A stretch of 59,621 bases of DNA from assembly GCA_022729735.1 (NCBI GenBank), contig DZAY01000015.1, forward strand, positions 1 through 59,621, read 5' to 3'. Numbering within the stretch: the first letter of the stretch is position 1; the number at the start of each line of letters is the position of its first letter. Both the position numbers and the translations under genes were made by a program. Shown piece after piece: positions 28,146 to 38,719 of the stretch. Under the pieces are notes generated by a model. The model did not search any database. It worked only from the letters and a program-made list of their open reading frames with translations, and was not told the origin of the DNA. Source of the stretch: Helicobacter cetorum. Its GTDB lineage: Bacteria; Campylobacterota; Campylobacteria; Campylobacterales; DZAY01.

Positions 28146-28646
28146 TTATGAATTTTGTTCTTTTTGTTGCTCAACTTTATAATCTATGCCATAAATTTTT
28201 AACTCTTTTAACACTTTATTCATATAGTTGTCATCTGATGTAGAGATAACAAAATTAAGTTTATCACCACTTTTATAATATGAGTAATCTATTTTTCTAA
28301 AGCTTAAAACCTGTTTAACACAGAAAAATTTATACTCATCTAAATTAGGAATAATGATTTTATATGTTTTATTATACTCTTTGACACTATTTTTATATTC
28401 ACTTAAATCAAATTTTATATCAACTTCTATCACTGGATAGTAATAACTATTTTGCTCTTTTTGAGATAGTTTTATTAGCCAATCATCACTACTTTTCATT
28501 TCCCTATCTTGCTCATTTTGAATGGCTTTTGATTTATCTATAACTGGAGTAGCTATATTATAAGCATCTTGTAAAAACCAAATAAATAGTCCTATAATAG
28601 AGACTACAAAAAAGCTTAAAATAAGATAGAGAAGAGAGGTTTTCAT
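28146..28646 (-). CDS. Hypothetical single-pass membrane protein
   Basis: A 166-residue protein I do not recognise. It has one N-terminal hydrophobic segment (~4–26) without a lipobox, so it is probably anchored with the rest outside the cytoplasm. The remainder is charged with alternating β/α pattern (IEVDIKFDLSEYKNSV, YKIIIPNLDEYKFFCVKQVL, LNFVISTSDDNYMNKVLKEL), and the C-terminus is Gln/Glu/Lys-rich. Its ATG overlaps the rpsA stop by 4 bases, and serA follows. I recall an equally placed small gene in related genomes, which would make it a conserved but uncharacterised family; this needs a database check. Confidence 0.75.
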   Translation of the reverse strand: MKTSLLYLILSFFVVSIIGLFIWFLQDAYNIATPVIDKSKAIQNEQDREMKSSDDWLIKLSQKEQNSYYYPVIEVDIKFDLSEYKNSVKEYNKTYKIIIPNLDEYKFFCVKQVLSFRKIDYSYYKSGDKLNFVISTSDDNYMNKVLKELKIYGIDYKVEQQKEQNS

Positions 28647-30289
28647 TTCTCTTTATTCTCTAACATCTCTCCCAAAGTTACCCTATCATTTCCATTGACT
28701 TTTGCTAAAGCCTCTTTCTCTTTTTGCTTTTGTAATCTTCTAACCGATACTCTAATCTTATTATTTCTATCATCAATTAGAGTTAATACTCCATCAACAC
28801 TATCTCCTATTGATAGCTCTTCTTTTTTTAAAGGATATAAATCCTCATTTCTAATTAGCGCATCAATATTATCATCTATCACTATAAATATGCCAAAATC
28901 TTTAATATCTTTTAATTTTCCTGTAACAATTGAACCAATTTTATGTTTTTTTGCAAACTCTTTTGCTGGAGAATCTACAAAATCTTTTCTATTTAATGAT
29001 ATTCTTTCTCTGTCTCTATCTATTTTAGCAATTTTGACATCTATCTCATCACCAATTTTAAAAATATCTTTACATTTAGTATCTTTATCCCAACTTGCAT
29101 CTTCATTATGCAATAATCCTTCTATTGAGTCAAGCTTTACAAAGGCTCCAAAATCTGTAAGAGTTGTAATAACACCTCTTAAAATATCACCTTCTTTGTA
29201 AGTTTGTAAAAATTGTTCAACTGGTTTTGGCTGAAGACTTTTCAAAGAAACTCTTAATCTTCTATTTACAGAATCTATTTCAATTACTTCTACATCTAAC
29301 TCTTGTCCTAAAGTTAAATAATCATTTGGGTCTTTAATATTCTTATCCCAAGTAATTTCTGAAATATGTAAAAAACCTTCAGTATCGTTTCCTAAATCTA
29401 CAAATGCTCCATAAGGTTCTACATTACTTACTGTAACTTTAATTACATAACCAACTTCTAATTCACTTTTTATCTCATCCCAAGGGTCTGGCATTGTAGC
29501 TTTTATTGATAGAGATATTTGGTCTTTTTCTTTGCTATAGCCTATAATTTTAGCACTAATTTCTTCGCCTTCATTATAATATTTCAAAGGATTAATAGCA
29601 CCTTTATAACTTATCTCGCTATAATGAATGAAACCAGATGTTCCATTTAAATCTACATAAATTCCATAACTTGTAACTCTTGTGATTTTACCTGTTACAA
29701 TATTTCCATTTTCAATTGAGTTATCCATTAAATCTTTAACTCTTTTTTTACTGTCATTGATGAATTTCCTTCTTGAAACTACAACACCATTATCATCTAT
29801 TTTTGTAATTTTTACCTTAATTGGTTTATTAATTAAATCAGCATCTTCACTAAAAGCCGATAAAAATTTAGGCATAAAAAATTCAATCTCATCAGCTTCT
29901 ATGATATATCCACCTCTATTTTTTTTAGTTACGATACCATCAATTATTAACTCTTCAAAATCATCTTTATGTTTATTTATAAATTCATCTTTTTTCTCTT
30001 TTTTTAAGGCTTTTTTATGAGACAAAATAGGTCTTTCATTTCTATATCCAACTTCTAAAACCTTAATTTTATCACCTACTTTAAAAAGTAATTGACCATT
30101 TTCATCTTTAATTTCATCTAACCTTAAAACACCTTCACTTTTTACACCAATATCAACCAATAAACTATCTTCAACCTCATTAATTGCTACAATATAACCT
30201 TCTTTAACCTCTTTTTTACCCTCTTTTTTAAAAGACTCCTCAAGCATTGAGGCAAAATCCTCTTTCTCTATAACCTCTCTCTCCATCAT
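28643..30289 (-). CDS. rpsA: Ribosomal protein bS1
   Basis: Binds mRNA and helps initiation. The 548 residues contain about six S1 (OB-fold) repeats; the typical pattern G-x-(I/V)-x-x-(I/V)-x-x-(F/Y)-G-x-(F/Y)-(V/I) is seen as GKITRVTSYGIYVDL, VTVSNVEPYGAFVDLGND, GVITTLTDFGAFVKL and GKLKDIKDFGIFIVI. Two neighbouring ATGs (30289 and 30286) both fit the AAGGA site. A clear TATAAT box precedes it. Confidence 0.95.
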   Translation of the reverse strand: MMEREVIEKEDFASMLEESFKKEGKKEVKEGYIVAINEVEDSLLVDIGVKSEGVLRLDEIKDENGQLLFKVGDKIKVLEVGYRNERPILSHKKALKKEKKDEFINKHKDDFEELIIDGIVTKKNRGGYIIEADEIEFFMPKFLSAFSEDADLINKPIKVKITKIDDNGVVVSRRKFINDSKKRVKDLMDNSIENGNIVTGKITRVTSYGIYVDLNGTSGFIHYSEISYKGAINPLKYYNEGEEISAKIIGYSKEKDQISLSIKATMPDPWDEIKSELEVGYVIKVTVSNVEPYGAFVDLGNDTEGFLHISEITWDKNIKDPNDYLTLGQELDVEVIEIDSVNRRLRVSLKSLQPKPVEQFLQTYKEGDILRGVITTLTDFGAFVKLDSIEGLLHNEDASWDKDTKCKDIFKIGDEIDVKIAKIDRDRERISLNRKDFVDSPAKEFAKKHKIGSIVTGKLKDIKDFGIFIVIDDNIDALIRNEDLYPLKKEELSIGDSVDGVLTLIDDRNNKIRVSVRRLQKQKEKEALAKVNGNDRVTLGEMLENKEK

Positions 30290-30325
30290 ACTTCCTTATC
30301 ATTTTTTTAGCAAATTATTAAAATA

Positions 30326-30331
30326 ATTATA
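30326..30331 (-). promoter_or_regulatory. -10 element of rpsA
   Basis: TATAAT on the minus strand in the 44-base gap between ispH and rpsA, 37 bases before the rpsA start. It would give rpsA and the downstream genes their own transcript. Confidence 0.55.
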
Positions 30332-30333
30332 CC

Positions 30334-31152
30334 TTAATATTCTTTGATTTTCTTAACTACACCATCTATTATCCAATCAGGTGTAGAGGCACCAGCTGTA
30401 ATTCCACACAATTTTTTACCAATAAACCACTCATCTAATAAATCATTTTTATCTTCAATTAAATAACTATTATCACAATTAATTTTACAAATTGAGTATA
30501 ACTGTTTTGTATTTGATGAATTTTTACCACCAACAATAATCATAATATCAACATCAAAAGATAGCTCTTTTGCTGCTTCTTGATTTTCATATGTTGCATT
30601 ACAAATGGTATTAAATATCCTTACTTCTTCTATATTATTAACTAAGAACTGTATTATTTTCAAAAAATCTGCAGATTTACGAGTTGTTTGAGACACAACG
30701 GCAACTTTTGAACCAACTTTTTTAAAGTCTATCTCATCTGTTGTCAGTATAACAGAACAATTTGTAGCATAACTCATAACACTTTTAACTTCTGGATGGT
30801 TTTTGTCACCAAAAATAATAATGTGATAATTATCTGTATCCATCTCTTCAATTATCTTTTGAGGTTTTCTAACAAATGGACATGTTGCATCTACAATAAT
30901 TTTCTTATCATTTTTTAAAGTTAAAAGGTCATTTTTTGTAATACCATGAGTTCTTACAATAATTTTTTGAGTTTTTAAATCTTCTATATTTTCTGCTGTC
31001 TCAACATTAAAATTTAGTTTTAATCGCTCTATTTCTTTGTTGTTGTGTATAAGTGGGCCAAAAGTTGTTGAACCCACATTATCTTCAGCAATTCTAATTG
31101 CTCTTTTTACTCCAAAACAGAAACCATATTTTTGGGCTAACTTTACTTCCAT
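30334..31152 (-). CDS. ispH: 4-hydroxy-3-methylbut-2-enyl diphosphate reductase
   Basis: Last enzyme of the MEP isoprenoid pathway, producing IPP and DMAPP. The 272 residues retain the three iron–sulfur Cys in [20 protein letters not shown] and [10 protein letters not shown], plus the His and Thr of the substrate pocket ([20 protein letters not shown]) and SSNTKQL. It overlaps aroA by 10 bases in the pheS–pheT–aroA–ispH run. Confidence 0.97.
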   Translation of the reverse strand: MEVKLAQKYGFCFGVKRAIRIAEDNVGSTTFGPLIHNNKEIERLKLNFNVETAENIEDLKTQKIIVRTHGITKNDLLTLKNDKKIIVDATCPFVRKPQKIIEEMDTDNYHIIIFGDKNHPEVKSVMSYATNCSVILTTDEIDFKKVGSKVAVVSQTTRKSADFLKIIQFLVNNIEEVRIFNTICNATYENQEAAKELSFDVDIMIIVGGKNSSNTKQLYSICKINCDNSYLIEDKNDLLDEWFIGKKLCGITAGASTPDWIIDGVVKKIKEY

Positions 31153-32432
31153 TCTCCATCAATCTCACTAATTCTATTTAAAATATCTACAAAATTTGGG
31201 AAAGAGGTCAATATACACTCTGTATCAACTATCTCCATACCAGACACTATTCCAGCAATAGCAAAACTCATAGCAATTCTATGGTCTCCAAAGCTATTAA
31301 TTATAGCACTTTTTATTGCTCCACCAACTATTTTATAACCATCTTCAAACTCTTCTACTTCTATTCCACAAAGTCTCAAATTTAAAACCACACTTTTAAT
31401 TCTATCACTCTCTTTTACTCTAAGCTCCTTAGCATTTTTGACAATGCTTTCTCCATTTGCACAAGCCATAGCAATTGATAGAGCTGGTAATTCATCAATT
31501 AGCCAAGAGATATTATCTTTAACTTCAACACCTCTTAACTCGCCACTTTCAACTATTATATCTCCAATTGGTTCATAAATATTCTCTTTTTCTATGTAGC
31601 TAATTTTTGCACCCATTCTTTTTAAGACTTCAAATGCTTCTATTCGAGTCTTATTTAATGTTACATTTTTAATTAAAATAGAACTATTTTTGCTAATTGC
31701 ACAAGCAACTGCAAAAAAGAAAGCACTTGATGGGTCTGATGGCACTCTAATATTTAAAGGAGATAGTGGTTTTTTTAGTGGATGAATATGAATTTCGCCA
31801 TCAACCAACTCAATTTCTCCACCCATTCCTTTAAGCATTCGCTCTGTATGGTCTCGACTCAACTCATTTTCACTATAAACAGATATACCATCACTTCTAA
31901 GTGCTGAAAGAATTAAAGCACTTTTAACTTGAGCTGAAGATATATTTGAGTGATAATTAAATGGTGAGAGTTGTGAACCTCGAATTACAATTGGAGCAAG
32001 TTTTGCATTTTCTCTACCATCAATTTTTGCACCAATGGATATGAGAGGATTAATTACTCTACCCATTGGTCTTTGTCTTAAATATTTATCTCCACTCAAT
32101 ATAAAAAGTCCATCAACTGGAGCTAAAAAACCACAAAGTAATCTAATAGCAGTTCCAGAATTTCCACAATCAAGCACATCATCAGGTTCTTTTAAAGTTT
32201 GTGGAGGTGTTATTTTTATTATATTTCCATCATCTTCAATAACCGCTCCAAGCTTTTCTACAATTTTTAGTGTATTTAGAGTATCTTCAGCTCTTAAATA
32301 GTTTTCTATAATAGATGGTTTATCACTTAAAAGTGACAAAATTGAACATCTGTGAGATATTGATTTATCAGAAGCAATATCACTAATTTCTATATTAAAT
32401 CCACTTGCTACTTTTATTTTAAAACTTTTCAT
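31143..32432 (-). CDS. aroA: 5-enolpyruvylshikimate-3-phosphate synthase
   Basis: Joins shikimate 3-phosphate and PEP in aromatic amino-acid synthesis. It has 429 residues of two inside-out α/β domains. Family motifs include SDKSISHRC (substrate Lys), [11 protein letters not shown] (PEP loop), [14 protein letters not shown] and RVKESDR. The glyphosate-contact loop reads GNSGTAIR, the common GNAGTAxR-like form with Ser in place of Ala. It overlaps pheT by 4 bases. Confidence 0.97.
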   Translation of the reverse strand: MKSFKIKVASGFNIEISDIASDKSISHRCSILSLLSDKPSIIENYLRAEDTLNTLKIVEKLGAVIEDDGNIIKITPPQTLKEPDDVLDCGNSGTAIRLLCGFLAPVDGLFILSGDKYLRQRPMGRVINPLISIGAKIDGRENAKLAPIVIRGSQLSPFNYHSNISSAQVKSALILSALRSDGISVYSENELSRDHTERMLKGMGGEIELVDGEIHIHPLKKPLSPLNIRVPSDPSSAFFFAVACAISKNSSILIKNVTLNKTRIEAFEVLKRMGAKISYIEKENIYEPIGDIIVESGELRGVEVKDNISWLIDELPALSIAMACANGESIVKNAKELRVKESDRIKSVVLNLRLCGIEVEEFEDGYKIVGGAIKSAIINSFGDHRIAMSFAIAGIVSGMEIVDTECILTSFPNFVDILNRISEIDGEWK

Positions 32433-34765
32433 CTTAACTCCACACCTAAGTTACTATTTAAATGAGATAAAATATGTTCAATATATGAGTTTATTTCACT
32501 ATCATTTAGAGTTTTAATATTAGATTGAATAATAAATCTAATTGATAAACTTATTTTATTGCCAAGCTCATGACTTTCATATATATCAAATGGATAAAAG
32601 CTTTTTATTTCATCTATATTAAGTGATAAAATTTCTCTTTTAATAGTTTCAAATTGAATATCTTTTGAAACAACAATACTTAAATCTCTTGTTGTTGCTT
32701 GAAATTTTGAGTAATCTTTTGCTTTTTTATCTACAAATGGAATTTTTTTAAAATCAATTTCTGCAATAAAAGTATCATCTAAATCATACTCTTTTGCAAC
32801 TTGAGGATTTAATTTTGAAATATAACCCATATTTTCACCACAAATAGATATAGAAGCAACTTGATATGGATGAATAAAACTATTAAACTCTTCTTTATAG
32901 TCAATCAATTCAAACTCTCCAATAATAGAGCTAATTTTTGTTGCAAAATTGAAAAAGTCCATATTCTTTGGCTTACCATGATTAGTTATAGTCTCATTCT
33001 CAAGTTTCCCACTATAAATAAATGCTATCTTAAAAAACTCATCTCTATTTTTATTAAAAGTAGCACCAATTTCAAACAGAGTAACTATTTGATGATTTTT
33101 GATATTTTTAGAGCAATATTCAACTAAATTTAGTAAAAGTGTTGTTCTAAGTGTATTTAACTCATTTGTAATTGGATTTATTAACTCCAACTTATCTTCA
33201 ATTGTTTCAAATCCAAATTTTTCCAATCGCTCTTTTGAAACAAATAGATAATGCACACTCTCATTAAATCCTTGAGACATGGCTCTCTCTCTCAAACTTC
33301 GCTTTTTCACAAACTCTAAATAGTCACTATTTAATCTATTACTTTCATAATTTAGTAAAGGAACTGATTTAATATTATTTATCCCATAAATTCTAACTAT
33401 CTCTTCAATAATATCTTGCATATTTATAATATCATGTCTATGTCTTGGAATTTTTACAATCAAATAGTTATCATTTATATCTACATTAACTTCAAATCCC
33501 AATCTTTTTAAAATAGCAACCATTGTTTGTCTATCTATTATTTGACCAATAATTTGATTAATTTTATCAATATTTACAGTAAGTGCCAAACTTTTATATT
33601 CAGTATCAAGTTCATTACTTCCACCATAAATTTCTATATTAAAACTATTTTTTACAAAATGACAAAAATAATCAATTCCCATTCTCAAATTTGGATTACT
33701 ACCTTTTGAAGCTAATGGATAAATAGCATCTGTTTTTATCTTTTTTTCATATACTATTTTAGATATTGTATCAGGATTTACATAGCTTGCTTCAATCACA
33801 ATCAAATAATCATTTGGCATTGGAATTGACTCTTCAATCTGTGAAATACCAACAACAGATAGCTTTTTAGAATTTCCATAAATTGAATCAGCTCGATTTT
33901 CATCTTTTTTAATTCTTACAATTGCTATATCTTTGTTTTGTTCTTCAAAAAGTGAATATTTATAAGCTCTAAAATTAACACCTATTGAGTAAGTTATGTA
34001 TTTCAAAATTCTTTCAATTACATTTCCATTTAAACTATCTGCTAAAGAGAGATATAAATCAACTTTAAGTGAAGAGCTTACATTTTTAGGTTTTATTACT
34101 TTATATATTAAGTTAGAATTCAAATCATTTTCATAATTTAAATGAAGCACTCTCCCAATTCCAATTCCAATATCAAAATCATTATATGAATGTATTGGTT
34201 TTAGTTGTAAATCAAACATAGCAGCTATATCTCTTGCAACTCCATATACACTTAAACAATCGCCTCTATTTGGTGTAAGTTCTATCTCAATAATTTCATC
34301 ATTAAAAAACGGTAACTCTGCAAGCTCTAAGCCTATATTAAAATGACCTATACTGTTATCAATTAACATCACTCCATCATAAATGTGTGGAAGTCCTAAT
34401 TCAGTAGAAGAACATATCATACCAGAACTACTAACACCCCTCAAATTTGTATGTTTAATTGTTATCTCTCCAAGTTGTGAGCCAATTAAAGCAACTGCTA
34501 CAAATTGCCCTTCTTTTACATTTGAAGCACCACATACAATTTGTAATACATCACTACCAATATTTACTTTACAAACACTAAGCCTATCAGCATCAGGATG
34601 TTTATAACACTCTATGATATTGCCAACAACAACACCTCTTGGAATAGCAAATCTCTTAGTAGCAGAAACCTCAAGTCCAGATGAACTTAATCTCTCAACA
34701 AGAGTATTTGTATCTATTTTTGATATATCTACAAATTCATCTAACCAATTTCTTGTAACTATCAT
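32429..34765 (-). CDS. pheT: Phenylalanine–tRNA ligase, beta subunit
   Basis: Partner of PheS in the α2β2 synthetase. The 778 residues show an N-terminal tRNA-binding domain (~40–150, [15 protein letters not shown] and [11 protein letters not shown]), B3/B4 editing domain, B5 domain (~390–465, [17 protein letters not shown]), a synthetase-like core ([15 protein letters not shown]) and a C-terminal anticodon-binding FDX-ACB domain (~685–778, [13 protein letters not shown]). It overlaps pheS and aroA by 4 bases each. Confidence 0.97.
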   Translation of the reverse strand: MIVTRNWLDEFVDISKIDTNTLVERLSSSGLEVSATKRFAIPRGVVVGNIIECYKHPDADRLSVCKVNIGSDVLQIVCGASNVKEGQFVAVALIGSQLGEITIKHTNLRGVSSSGMICSSTELGLPHIYDGVMLIDNSIGHFNIGLELAELPFFNDEIIEIELTPNRGDCLSVYGVARDIAAMFDLQLKPIHSYNDFDIGIGIGRVLHLNYENDLNSNLIYKVIKPKNVSSSLKVDLYLSLADSLNGNVIERILKYITYSIGVNFRAYKYSLFEEQNKDIAIVRIKKDENRADSIYGNSKKLSVVGISQIEESIPMPNDYLIVIEASYVNPDTISKIVYEKKIKTDAIYPLASKGSNPNLRMGIDYFCHFVKNSFNIEIYGGSNELDTEYKSLALTVNIDKINQIIGQIIDRQTMVAILKRLGFEVNVDINDNYLIVKIPRHRHDIINMQDIIEEIVRIYGINNIKSVPLLNYESNRLNSDYLEFVKKRSLRERAMSQGFNESVHYLFVSKERLEKFGFETIEDKLELINPITNELNTLRTTLLLNLVEYCSKNIKNHQIVTLFEIGATFNKNRDEFFKIAFIYSGKLENETITNHGKPKNMDFFNFATKISSIIGEFELIDYKEEFNSFIHPYQVASISICGENMGYISKLNPQVAKEYDLDDTFIAEIDFKKIPFVDKKAKDYSKFQATTRDLSIVVSKDIQFETIKREILSLNIDEIKSFYPFDIYESHELGNKISLSIRFIIQSNIKTLNDSEINSYIEHILSHLNSNLGVELR

Positions 34766-35754
34766 CTAAACTGCTCCAATAATCTTAAATCTGTTTCAAA
34801 AAATGACCTTAAATCAGATATTCCATAACTTAACATAGTAAATCGCTCTATTCCCAAACCAAAAGCATATCCACTAACTTTTTCATATCCAACTGCTTTA
34901 AATACATTTTCATCTACCAATCCACAACCCAAAACTTCTAACCAACCTGTTGATTTACAGACTCTACAACCATCACCCTTACAAAAAACACAACTAATAT
35001 CAACTTCTGCACTTGGTTCTGTAAATGGAAAAAAACTTGACCTAAATCTAACTTTTACATCTCCAAATATATAAACCAAAAACTCTTCTAATATAGCTTT
35101 TAAATTTGCAAATGAAACCTTTCCTTCATAATCCACAACAAGTCCTTCTATTTGATGAAACATTGGAGTGTGAGTCAAGTCATAATCTCTTCTAAAAACA
35201 GCACCAGGGCTAATCATTTTAATTGGTGGTTTTGATTTTAGCATTGTTCTAATTTGAACAGGAGATGTATGTGTTCTTAGTAATTTTTCATCTCTAAAAT
35301 AGAATGTATCTTGCATATCTCTTGCTGGATGATGTTTTGGGAGATTTAGTGCTTCAAAATTATAAAAATCATCTTCAACTAATGGACCACTTTCGATTGA
35401 AAAGTTTTTTGAGAGAAAAAATTCTATAACTTTATCTAACATTTGATTAAGTGGATGGAGAGATGCCATATTTTGAAGAGGTCTAAAAAGAGATGGGTCA
35501 ATTTTATCTTTTTTTAACTCTCTATCCAATTCACTTAATTCTAATTCACTCTTTTTTCTATTTAAACTTTCTAAAAAATTATCTTTTAGAATATTTAAAT
35601 TTTGAGCAACACTTTTTTTATCTTCACCATCTAAATCTTTTAGTTTTGCAAACTCTTGAGTTAAAAAACCCTTTTTGCCTATAACATCAACTCTTATCGC
35701 CTCTATCTCATCTATACTATTAGCACTCTCTATTTTATCTATCCACTCTTTCAA
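34762..35754 (-). CDS. pheS: Phenylalanine–tRNA ligase, alpha subunit
   Basis: Catalytic subunit of the synthetase, 330 residues. The N-terminal coiled coil binds tRNA; the class II core shows [38 protein letters not shown] (motif 2), [10 protein letters not shown] and the C-terminal [13 protein letters not shown] (motif 3). A four-Cys cluster [17 protein letters not shown] (~252–268) could bind zinc, a variant seen in some PheS proteins. The start is TTG at 35754, 8 bases after AAAGGA. It is the first gene of a run reaching ispH. Confidence 0.97.
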   Translation of the reverse strand: MKEWIDKIESANSIDEIEAIRVDVIGKKGFLTQEFAKLKDLDGEDKKSVAQNLNILKDNFLESLNRKKSELELSELDRELKKDKIDPSLFRPLQNMASLHPLNQMLDKVIEFFLSKNFSIESGPLVEDDFYNFEALNLPKHHPARDMQDTFYFRDEKLLRTHTSPVQIRTMLKSKPPIKMISPGAVFRRDYDLTHTPMFHQIEGLVVDYEGKVSFANLKAILEEFLVYIFGDVKVRFRSSFFPFTEPSAEVDISCVFCKGDGCRVCKSTGWLEVLGCGLVDENVFKAVGYEKVSGYAFGLGIERFTMLSYGISDLRSFFETDLRLLEQFR

Positions 35755-35790
35755 TAAAAAGTCCTTTAAAATTTATTTTGTGAAAATTCT

Positions 35791-35808
35791 ATTATAAATA
35801 ATATTATA
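35791..35808 (-). promoter_or_regulatory. Two -10-like elements upstream of pheS
   Basis: TATAAT occurs twice on the minus strand, at 35791–35796 and 35803–35808, about 40–50 bases before the pheS start. Either may drive pheS–pheT–aroA–ispH. No attenuator-like leader peptide rich in Phe codons is visible. Confidence 0.45.
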
Positions 35809-35843
35809 AATAGCTAAGTAGAGTTATTTTTTTCAGTTTTATT

Positions 35844-35877
35844 ATAGATTAATTGAGAAAAACCTCAATTAATCTAT
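35844..35877. repeat. Perfect 14-bp inverted repeat at the end of ppnP
   Basis: ATAGATTAATTGAG and its exact reverse complement flank a 6-base loop. The right arm covers the last codons and stop of ppnP. The stem is AT-rich and no T-tract follows in the ppnP direction, so it may stabilise or end the ppnP transcript but is not a textbook terminator. Confidence 0.7.
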
Positions 35878-36180
35878 ATATGAACAACAGTAGTCTGTTG
35901 GTGTTTTTACTTTTAGTTTAAAAGTAGCATTGGCAGGAACCTCAAAAGATTGTCCAGCTTTTATCTCTACAAATATTCCAGCAGGTAACCATACATCTAA
36001 CTCACCAGAGAGTATCTCCATTAACTCTTTTTGAGATGTGCCAAACTCATATTCACCCTCTAGCATAATGCCAAGAGTCTTTTTTGAACCATCAGGAAAA
36101 ATAACAGTTCTACTTGAAACTTTTCCACCAAAATAGATATTTGCTTTTTTCAAAACTGATACATTTTCAAACTTATCCAT
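35869..36180 (-). CDS. ppnP: Pyrimidine/purine nucleoside phosphorylase
   Basis: A 103-residue single-domain cupin of the YaiE/PpnP (DUF1255) family, which splits nucleosides with phosphate. Characteristic stretches are [46 protein letters not shown] and [15 protein letters not shown]. It is preceded by AAGGTG and lies 19 bases after a small lipoprotein gene on the same strand. Confidence 0.92.
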   Translation of the reverse strand: MDKFENVSVLKKANIYFGGKVSSRTVIFPDGSKKTLGIMLEGEYEFGTSQKELMEILSGELDVWLPAGIFVEIKAGQSFEVPANATFKLKVKTPTDYCCSYID

Positions 36181-36199
36181 ATAACACCTTTATAAAATT

Positions 36200-36373
36200 T
36201 TAAAAAGACTCTCTAATATGCATGGAACTTCCATCACAACAGTTTCGCTCTTCTTCGTAATTATAGTTTGTGCCACACTTATTGCACTTATCACAAGAAA
36301 ACGGATTTGTCCATTTAGAACAACAACCACTAATAAAAAGAGCAATAAAAAGCATAATTACAACATGTTTCAT
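36200..36373 (-). CDS. Small Cys-rich lipoprotein (57 residues)
   Basis: A short gene with ATG at 36373 and GGAG 7 bases upstream. Residues 1–16 are a signal peptide (MKHVVIMLFIALFISG) ending in the lipobox ISGC, so Cys17 would be lipidated. The mature part of 41 residues has seven Cys, counting the lipidated one, including a CDKCNKCG cluster and two CC pairs, then NYNYEEERN. The pattern suggests a small metal- or disulfide-containing surface knot. I know no named family for it. It precedes ppnP on the same strand. Confidence 0.72.
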   Translation of the reverse strand: MKHVVIMLFIALFISGCCSKWTNPFSCDKCNKCGTNYNYEEERNCCDGSSMHIRESF

Positions 36374-36409
36374 ATAAAAACTCCAGTGTTTTTTATATAA
36401 AAAAGCAAT

Positions 36410-37960
36410 TTATATTCCATCTTTATAGTTGATTTTATAACTAAAACCTTTCATTGATAAGAAACTATTTAATGCTCCAATATAAGCATTCGCACTTGCC
36501 ATCATTGTATCAATGCTCAAACCATGTCCAATTACAGCTGGTTTTTCTTCATCAAATACAACTTTTACAACAACTTTTGCCAAAGCATCTTTACCTTTAC
36601 TAACAGCTTCAACTTTATAATCTAATAGCGAACCTTTATAACCACTAATTCTATCAATAGTTTTAAAAATGGAATCTATTGTTCCATTTCCTAAAGCAGC
36701 TTCACTAATTTCATGTCCTTCGCACTTAATTGTCATAGCAGAACTTGCTAAACCAGTTGAACAATCACTGATTTGTAATCCAACAAGCTCAAATTTTTTA
36801 GGAATATGTGTCATCTCTTCTGCAACAATTGAGCGAATATCATCATCATAAATATCTTTTTTCTTATCAGCTAAGACTTTAAATCTCTCAAATGCACTAT
36901 TTAACTCTTCATCATTTAACTCAAAACCTAAAGAGTTTAATTTATCTCTAAATGCTGCTCTTCCAGAATGTTTGCCAAGAACTAAACTATTTTTTTCTAA
37001 TCCAATATCTTCAGCTCTCATAATTTCATAAGTTTCTTGATGTTTTAAAACTCCATCTTGATGAATACCACTTTCATGTGCAAAAGCATTTTTACCAACA
37101 ATTGCTTTATTTGGTTGTGGTTCAATTCCTGTAATAGAAGCTATTAATCTGCTTGTTGGATATATCTCTTTTGTATTAATATTTGTATCAAAATTGCTAA
37201 ATATATCTTTTCTGGTTTTAATAGCCATTACAATCTCTTCTAATCCAGCATTTCCAGCTCTCTCACCTAATCCATTGATTGTGCATTCTACTTGTCTTGC
37301 TCCATTCAAAATAGAAAAAAGTGAATTAGCAGTTGCTAATCCCAAATCATTATGGCAATGAACAGAAATAACAGCTCTATTATCTATAAACTTATAAAGC
37401 TCATTTATAATATTTCCCATCTCGTGTGGTAATCTATAACCAACTGTATCTGGAATATTTATAGTTTTTGCTCCAGCTTTTATAACTTCATCTATAATCT
37501 CTTTTAAAAAGCTTAACTCACTTCGTCCAGCATCTTCGCAACTAAACTCAATATCATCTACAAAAGTTTTAGCATATTTTACAGATTCAACAGCCCTTTT
37601 TATTACATCTTCAGGCTTCATTTTCAACTTATATTCCATATGAATTTTACTTGTAGCAATAAAAGTATGAATTCGTCTATGTTTTGCACTTTTGATTGCT
37701 TCACCAGCAGATTTTATATCTTTTTCTAATGCTCTTGCAAGTGAGCATACAATGCTTTTATCAATAGCTTCTGAAATTCTAACTATTGCATCAAAATCCC
37801 CAGGACTTGCTGCAGCAAATCCAGCTTCAATAATATCAACTCCCAATTTTTGCAACTGTTTTGCAATTATAATTTTTTCCTCTGTATTCATTGAGGCACC
37901 AGGACTTTGCTCACCATCTCTTAATGTTGTATCAAAAATTTTAATATTCTCTTTTTGCAT
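36410..37960 (-). CDS. leuA: 2-isopropylmalate synthase
   Basis: First committed step of leucine synthesis, condensing acetyl-CoA and 2-oxoisovalerate. The 516 residues have an N-terminal TIM barrel ([13 protein letters not shown], metal ligands in [33 protein letters not shown]) and a C-terminal LeuA allosteric domain (~395–516). The window lacks leuB/C/D. It lies 36 bases downstream of pssA. Confidence 0.97.
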   Translation of the reverse strand: MQKENIKIFDTTLRDGEQSPGASMNTEEKIIIAKQLQKLGVDIIEAGFAAASPGDFDAIVRISEAIDKSIVCSLARALEKDIKSAGEAIKSAKHRRIHTFIATSKIHMEYKLKMKPEDVIKRAVESVKYAKTFVDDIEFSCEDAGRSELSFLKEIIDEVIKAGAKTINIPDTVGYRLPHEMGNIINELYKFIDNRAVISVHCHNDLGLATANSLFSILNGARQVECTINGLGERAGNAGLEEIVMAIKTRKDIFSNFDTNINTKEIYPTSRLIASITGIEPQPNKAIVGKNAFAHESGIHQDGVLKHQETYEIMRAEDIGLEKNSLVLGKHSGRAAFRDKLNSLGFELNDEELNSAFERFKVLADKKKDIYDDDIRSIVAEEMTHIPKKFELVGLQISDCSTGLASSAMTIKCEGHEISEAALGNGTIDSIFKTIDRISGYKGSLLDYKVEAVSKGKDALAKVVVKVVFDEEKPAVIGHGLSIDTMMASANAYIGALNSFLSMKGFSYKINYKDGI

Positions 37961-37996
37961 TTTTTATCCTATGTATGAATTTTATATTTTTTTTAA

Positions 37997-38710
37997 TTAT
38001 GCTTTATGTTTTTTTATGTTTTTTAAAAATAGTATTAGGGCTCGCGAAAGCCCCAGCAGTAAATATAGTGTTGCTATAAATGTGATTGAAACTATTGGGA
38101 AAATATATACTAATGCCAATATACTAATAATAGTAATTAAAATTTTGAATATATTTGATTTTTGAAAATCCATTTTTTTAAAACTTGGATATCTAATATT
38201 ACTAACCATTAATATAGATGTGATACATATTGAAACTAATAAATAAATTTTATACTCATCTAAAGAGTATATATTAAATATTAATATCCACATAGATGTA
38301 AAAACGGCAGCCATTGGTATTGGCAAACCTATAAAAACTGTTGGGTCATTTATAGATGTAATATTAAATCTTGCCAATCTAATTGCTCCAAAAATTGCAA
38401 ACATAGCTGTAACTAAAGCTCCTAATCTTCCAAACTCTAATCCGATATAGTTATAAAAAAGTATAGCAGGAGCAACTCCAAATGCTATTAAATCAGCCAA
38501 AGAGTCAAACTCAACTCCAAATTTTGATGTTGTATTTGTAAGTCTAGCAACTCTTCCATCTAAACCATCTAAAATCATAGCAAAAGCAATATACCAAACA
38601 GCTATCTCAAAATTGTGAGATATTGAAGCAATAATGCTAAGTATTCCCAAAAATGCACTTGAAGCAGTTATTAAATTTGGAAATATATATGCTATTTCTG
38701 TTTTAATCAT
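37997..38710 (-). CDS. pssA: CDP-diacylglycerol–serine O-phosphatidyltransferase
   Basis: Makes phosphatidylserine in the inner membrane. It is a 237-residue type II enzyme with about seven to eight helices and the CDP-alcohol transferase signature D-G-x2-A-R-x8-G-x3-D-x3-D, seen as DGLDGRVARLTNTTSKFG then VEFDSLADLIAFG. It follows the psd-like gene, the natural partner of phosphatidylethanolamine synthesis, and supplies the lipid EptA consumes. Confidence 0.95.
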   Translation of the reverse strand: MIKTEIAYIFPNLITASSAFLGILSIIASISHNFEIAVWYIAFAMILDGLDGRVARLTNTTSKFGVEFDSLADLIAFGVAPAILFYNYIGLEFGRLGALVTAMFAIFGAIRLARFNITSINDPTVFIGLPIPMAAVFTSMWILIFNIYSLDEYKIYLLVSICITSILMVSNIRYPSFKKMDFQKSNIFKILITIISILALVYIFPIVSITFIATLYLLLGLSRALILFLKNIKKHKA

Positions 38711-38719
38711 ATTTAATTA

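Noticed and set aside
26540-28174. Longer serA start at 28174
   Set aside because: The 13 extra codons overlap the end of the hypothetical membrane protein gene and lack a ribosome site; GTG at 28135 has AAAGGA correctly placed.
28695-29201. Long antisense open frame (168 codons) opposite rpsA
   Set aside because: It is composed of Ser/Leu/Phe/Ile-rich low-complexity sequence expected from reading a highly conserved AT-rich gene backwards, has no ribosome site and no recognisable motif. The same applies to frames opposite ftsH (40435–40908) and pheT.
35844-35877. Intrinsic terminator for ppnP
   Set aside because: The 14-bp inverted repeat is real and listed, but no T-tract follows it in either direction and the stem is AT-rich, so I do not call it a terminator.
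36389-36404. 16-bp palindrome of T6-ATAT-A6 between leuA and the small lipoprotein gene
   Set aside because: It consists only of A and T in an AT-rich spacer and could occur by chance; the stem would be weak. Not called as a terminator or operator.
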